Below, piece by piece: positions 62,497 through 64,000 of a stretch of DNA of 64,000 bases. Within the stretch, counting starts at the first letter, position 1, and every line of letters begins with the position of its first letter. The stretch spans positions 1 to 64,000 of the forward strand of contig JAPKAD010000012.1 of assembly GCA_028825445.1 (NCBI GenBank). Reading direction: 5' to 3'. This DNA is from Octadecabacter sp. Lineage in GTDB: Bacteria; Pseudomonadota; Alphaproteobacteria; Rhodobacterales; Rhodobacteraceae. The notes under the pieces were generated by a model that did not search any database, had not been told where the DNA came from, and saw only the letters and a list, made by a program, of their open reading frames with translations. Both the position numbers and the translations under genes were made by a program.

Positions 62497-63584
62497 TGTC
62501 ACTTATCCTAGAAGGTGTGTCCAAGATCGTGAACGGTCAGCCTCATATTTATGATACCAATCTTAAACTGCAAAGCGGCACTATGAACGTATTGCTTGGG
62601 CCAACCTCATCCGGAAAAACATCACTGATGCGGCTGATGGCAGGGCTGGATGTGCCAACGACAGGAAATATCATCTGGGAGGGACAGGACGTCACCGGCA
62701 TGCGGGTCCAAGACCGCGGTATCGCTATGGTCTACCAGCAATTCATCAATTATCCTTCAATGACGGTATATGATAATATAGCCAGTCCAATGCGCCTTCT
62801 TAAGCAATCTACCAGTCAGATCGATGCAGCCGTCAAAAAGTCCGCTGACCTGATGAAACTTGGCCCCTTCCTTGATCGCAAGCCCCTTGAGCTGTCCGGT
62901 GGACAACAGCAACGCTGTGCCTTGGCGCGCGCATTGGTCAAAGATGCCGGACTTGTGTTGTTAGATGAACCACTAGCCAACCTTGATTACAAACTGCGCG
63001 AAGAATTGCGCGCTGAAATTCCAAAAATCTTTGAAGAAGCTGGATCAATTTTTGTCTACGCCACGACAGAACCAGAAGAGGCACTGCTTTTGGGTGGTAA
63101 TACTGCGGCCATGTGGGAAGGTAAGATCACGCAATTCGGACTAACACCTATGGTATATAGAAAACCTATCAATGCAACGACTGCACGGGTATTTTCGGAT
63201 CCGCCTATGAATTTTTTGAAAATTCAAAAAATAGGAAAACGTCTGCAGTTTGGGGATGGACAGGCCGCGGCGGCATCTGGCGCATTTGAAGGTTTGAGTG
63301 ACGGAGACTACATTGCCGGTTTCCGCCCCAACCATCTGGAGCTCGAAAAACCATGTGCTGAGGCATTAGAATTCAGCGGTAAACTGCGGGTCACCGAAAT
63401 CACCGGTTCGGAAACCTTCGTCCACCTCGATCATCAAGGGGACAATTGGGTTGGCCTAATTCACGGTGTGCGGAATCTTAAAATCGGCATGGCGTTGAGC
63501 GTCTACCTTGATCCAAGCCACGTTTATATCTTTGCTCAGGACGGCACTTCTGTCGCGCCAGCATCCTATGCAACTGCGGCTTGA
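62496..63584 (+). CDS. glpS: Glycerol ABC transporter ATPase GlpS
   Basis: First of two ATPase subunits for the glycerol importer, 362 residues. Walker A is GPTSSGKTSL (not the usual GxSGCGKS/T), the Q-loop is in MVYQQFINYPSMTV, the signature LSGGQQQRCALARAL and Walker B LVLLDEPLANLDY follow, and a C-terminal regulatory (TOBE-like) domain spans about 240-355. The switch His of the H-loop is replaced: FVYATTEPEEALLLG has Thr where the family usually has His, as also seen in GlpS-type proteins. It is followed by the second ATPase GlpT. Confidence 0.87.
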   Translation: MSLILEGVSKIVNGQPHIYDTNLKLQSGTMNVLLGPTSSGKTSLMRLMAGLDVPTTGNIIWEGQDVTGMRVQDRGIAMVYQQFINYPSMTVYDNIASPMRLLKQSTSQIDAAVKKSADLMKLGPFLDRKPLELSGGQQQRCALARALVKDAGLVLLDEPLANLDYKLREELRAEIPKIFEEAGSIFVYATTEPEEALLLGGNTAAMWEGKITQFGLTPMVYRKPINATTARVFSDPPMNFLKIQKIGKRLQFGDGQAAAASGAFEGLSDGDYIAGFRPNHLELEKPCAEALEFSGKLRVTEITGSETFVHLDHQGDNWVGLIHGVRNLKIGMALSVYLDPSHVYIFAQDGTSVAPASYATAA

Positions 63585-63595
63585 GGGCACATAAA

Positions 63596-64000
63596 ATGGC
63601 TAAAATTACCCTCGAAAATCTAGCGCATTCGTACCTGCCCAGACCGAGCAGCGAAGATGATTATGCGCTCAAAGAACTTAATCACGACTGGGCAGACGGC
63701 GAAGCTTATGCTCTGCTTGGTTCGTCTGGCTGCGGCAAATCTACTCTTCTCAACGTCATTTCTGGCCTATTGCATCCCAGCAAAGGACGCATTCTGTTCG
63801 ATGGCAAGGATGTGACCAAGGCGCCAACCACACAGCGCAATATCGCGCAAGTTTTCCAGTTCCCAGTGGTCTATGACACCATGACGGTGCATGATAACTT
63901 GGCGTTTCCTTTGCGTAATCGCGGCGCTGACGCGGCCTACGTGCGTGACCGTGTTCAGCAGATAGCAGCTATGATTGGCATGGAAGACATGCTGAACCGC
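63596..64000 (+). CDS. glpT: Glycerol ABC transporter ATPase GlpT (partial, runs off the window)
   Basis: The first 135 residues of the second glycerol ATPase, cut by the window end. It starts MAKITLENLAHSYLPRPS, has Walker A GSSGCGKSTLLN, and the Q-loop region VFQFPVVYDTMTV. Unlike GlpS its Walker A is canonical. It begins twelve bases after the glpS stop. In Rhizobium the paired ATPases GlpS and GlpT work as a heterodimer with GlpP and GlpQ. Here the permease and receptor genes may continue to the right of the window. Confidence 0.85.
   Translation, partial: MAKITLENLAHSYLPRPSSEDDYALKELNHDWADGEAYALLGSSGCGKSTLLNVISGLLHPSKGRILFDGKDVTKAPTTQRNIAQVFQFPVVYDTMTVHDNLAFPLRNRGADAAYVRDRVQQIAAMIGMEDMLNR

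Noticed and set aside
1-64000. CRISPR arrays, tRNA, rRNA, intact insertion sequences, phage genes
   Set aside because: No regular spaced repeats, cloverleaf-like sequence, transposase frame or structural phage gene was seen on either strand.

Overview
The window looks like chromosome from a marine alphaproteobacterium of the Roseobacter group (Rhodobacterales). Reasons: a PhaAB-type fused Mrp antiporter, PreT/PreA plus a RutR-like regulator, TRAP transporters, a TauABC system, a GlpST-type glycerol ABC system, a urease cluster, and the gcvT-gcvH-gcvP order behind a glycine riboswitch. Base composition is AT-rich by eye for that group. Several genes are visibly eroded, as in some cold-water or host-associated roseobacters; the genus cannot be fixed from the sequence alone.

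Layout. 1-730: eroded coding debris. 0.7-6.7 kb: a GMC oxidoreductase divergent from a DctPQM TRAP transporter and an IclR regulator. 6.7-12.6 kb: a six-gene Mrp Na+/H+ antiporter operon on the minus strand. 13.4-24.1 kb: reductive pyrimidine catabolism (PreT, PreA, RutR-like regulator, ureidopropionase/carbamoylase-type amidohydrolase, dihydropyrimidinase), a small secreted Cys-containing protein, and an NMT1/THI5-type ABC importer ending at a strong terminator. 24.2-27.6 kb: a taurine-type ABC system on the minus strand whose permease carries an unusual inserted extracytoplasmic domain. 27.7-29.8 kb: a gene graveyard with recognisable remnants of urocanase (hutU) and a VanA-like Rieske oxygenase. 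30.2-33.2 kb: a three-gene catabolic cassette (PLP lyase, M24 peptidase, Asp/Glu racemase). 33.2-37.5 kb: pabB, a Dabb-domain protein, a TVP38 protein and a sialidase-like gene killed by four in-frame stops. 38.2-41.2 kb: copA-cueR behind a MerR-type promoter. 41.2-46.7 kb: a small helical protein gene and ureDABCEFG. 47.3-51.9 kb: the glycine cleavage operon with a tandem glycine riboswitch. 52.1-56.8 kb: an Hsp70-like protein and a TAXI-type TRAP system with a DUF1850 protein. 56.8-58.1 kb: debris including an EamA-like exporter remnant. 58.1-64.0 kb: a glycerol locus in which glpR and two permease genes run left while glpD-glpS-glpT run right and leave the window.

How it fits together. Much of the content recovers nitrogen and carbon from dissolved organic matter: pyrimidines, taurine, urea, glycine and glycerol phosphate precursors. 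Reductive pyrimidine breakdown gives beta-amino acids, ammonia and CO2; urease and glycine cleavage also give ammonia and C1 units. Mrp supports Na+/pH homeostasis and CopA/CueR copper export. No tRNA, rRNA, CRISPR array or intact insertion sequence was seen. The most unusual observations are the domain insertion in the TauC-like permease with a duplicated LPAP hinge, the split glycerol locus, the unassigned PLP/M24/racemase cassette behind a start-site hairpin, and a near-consensus RutR operator controlling the pyrimidine genes.
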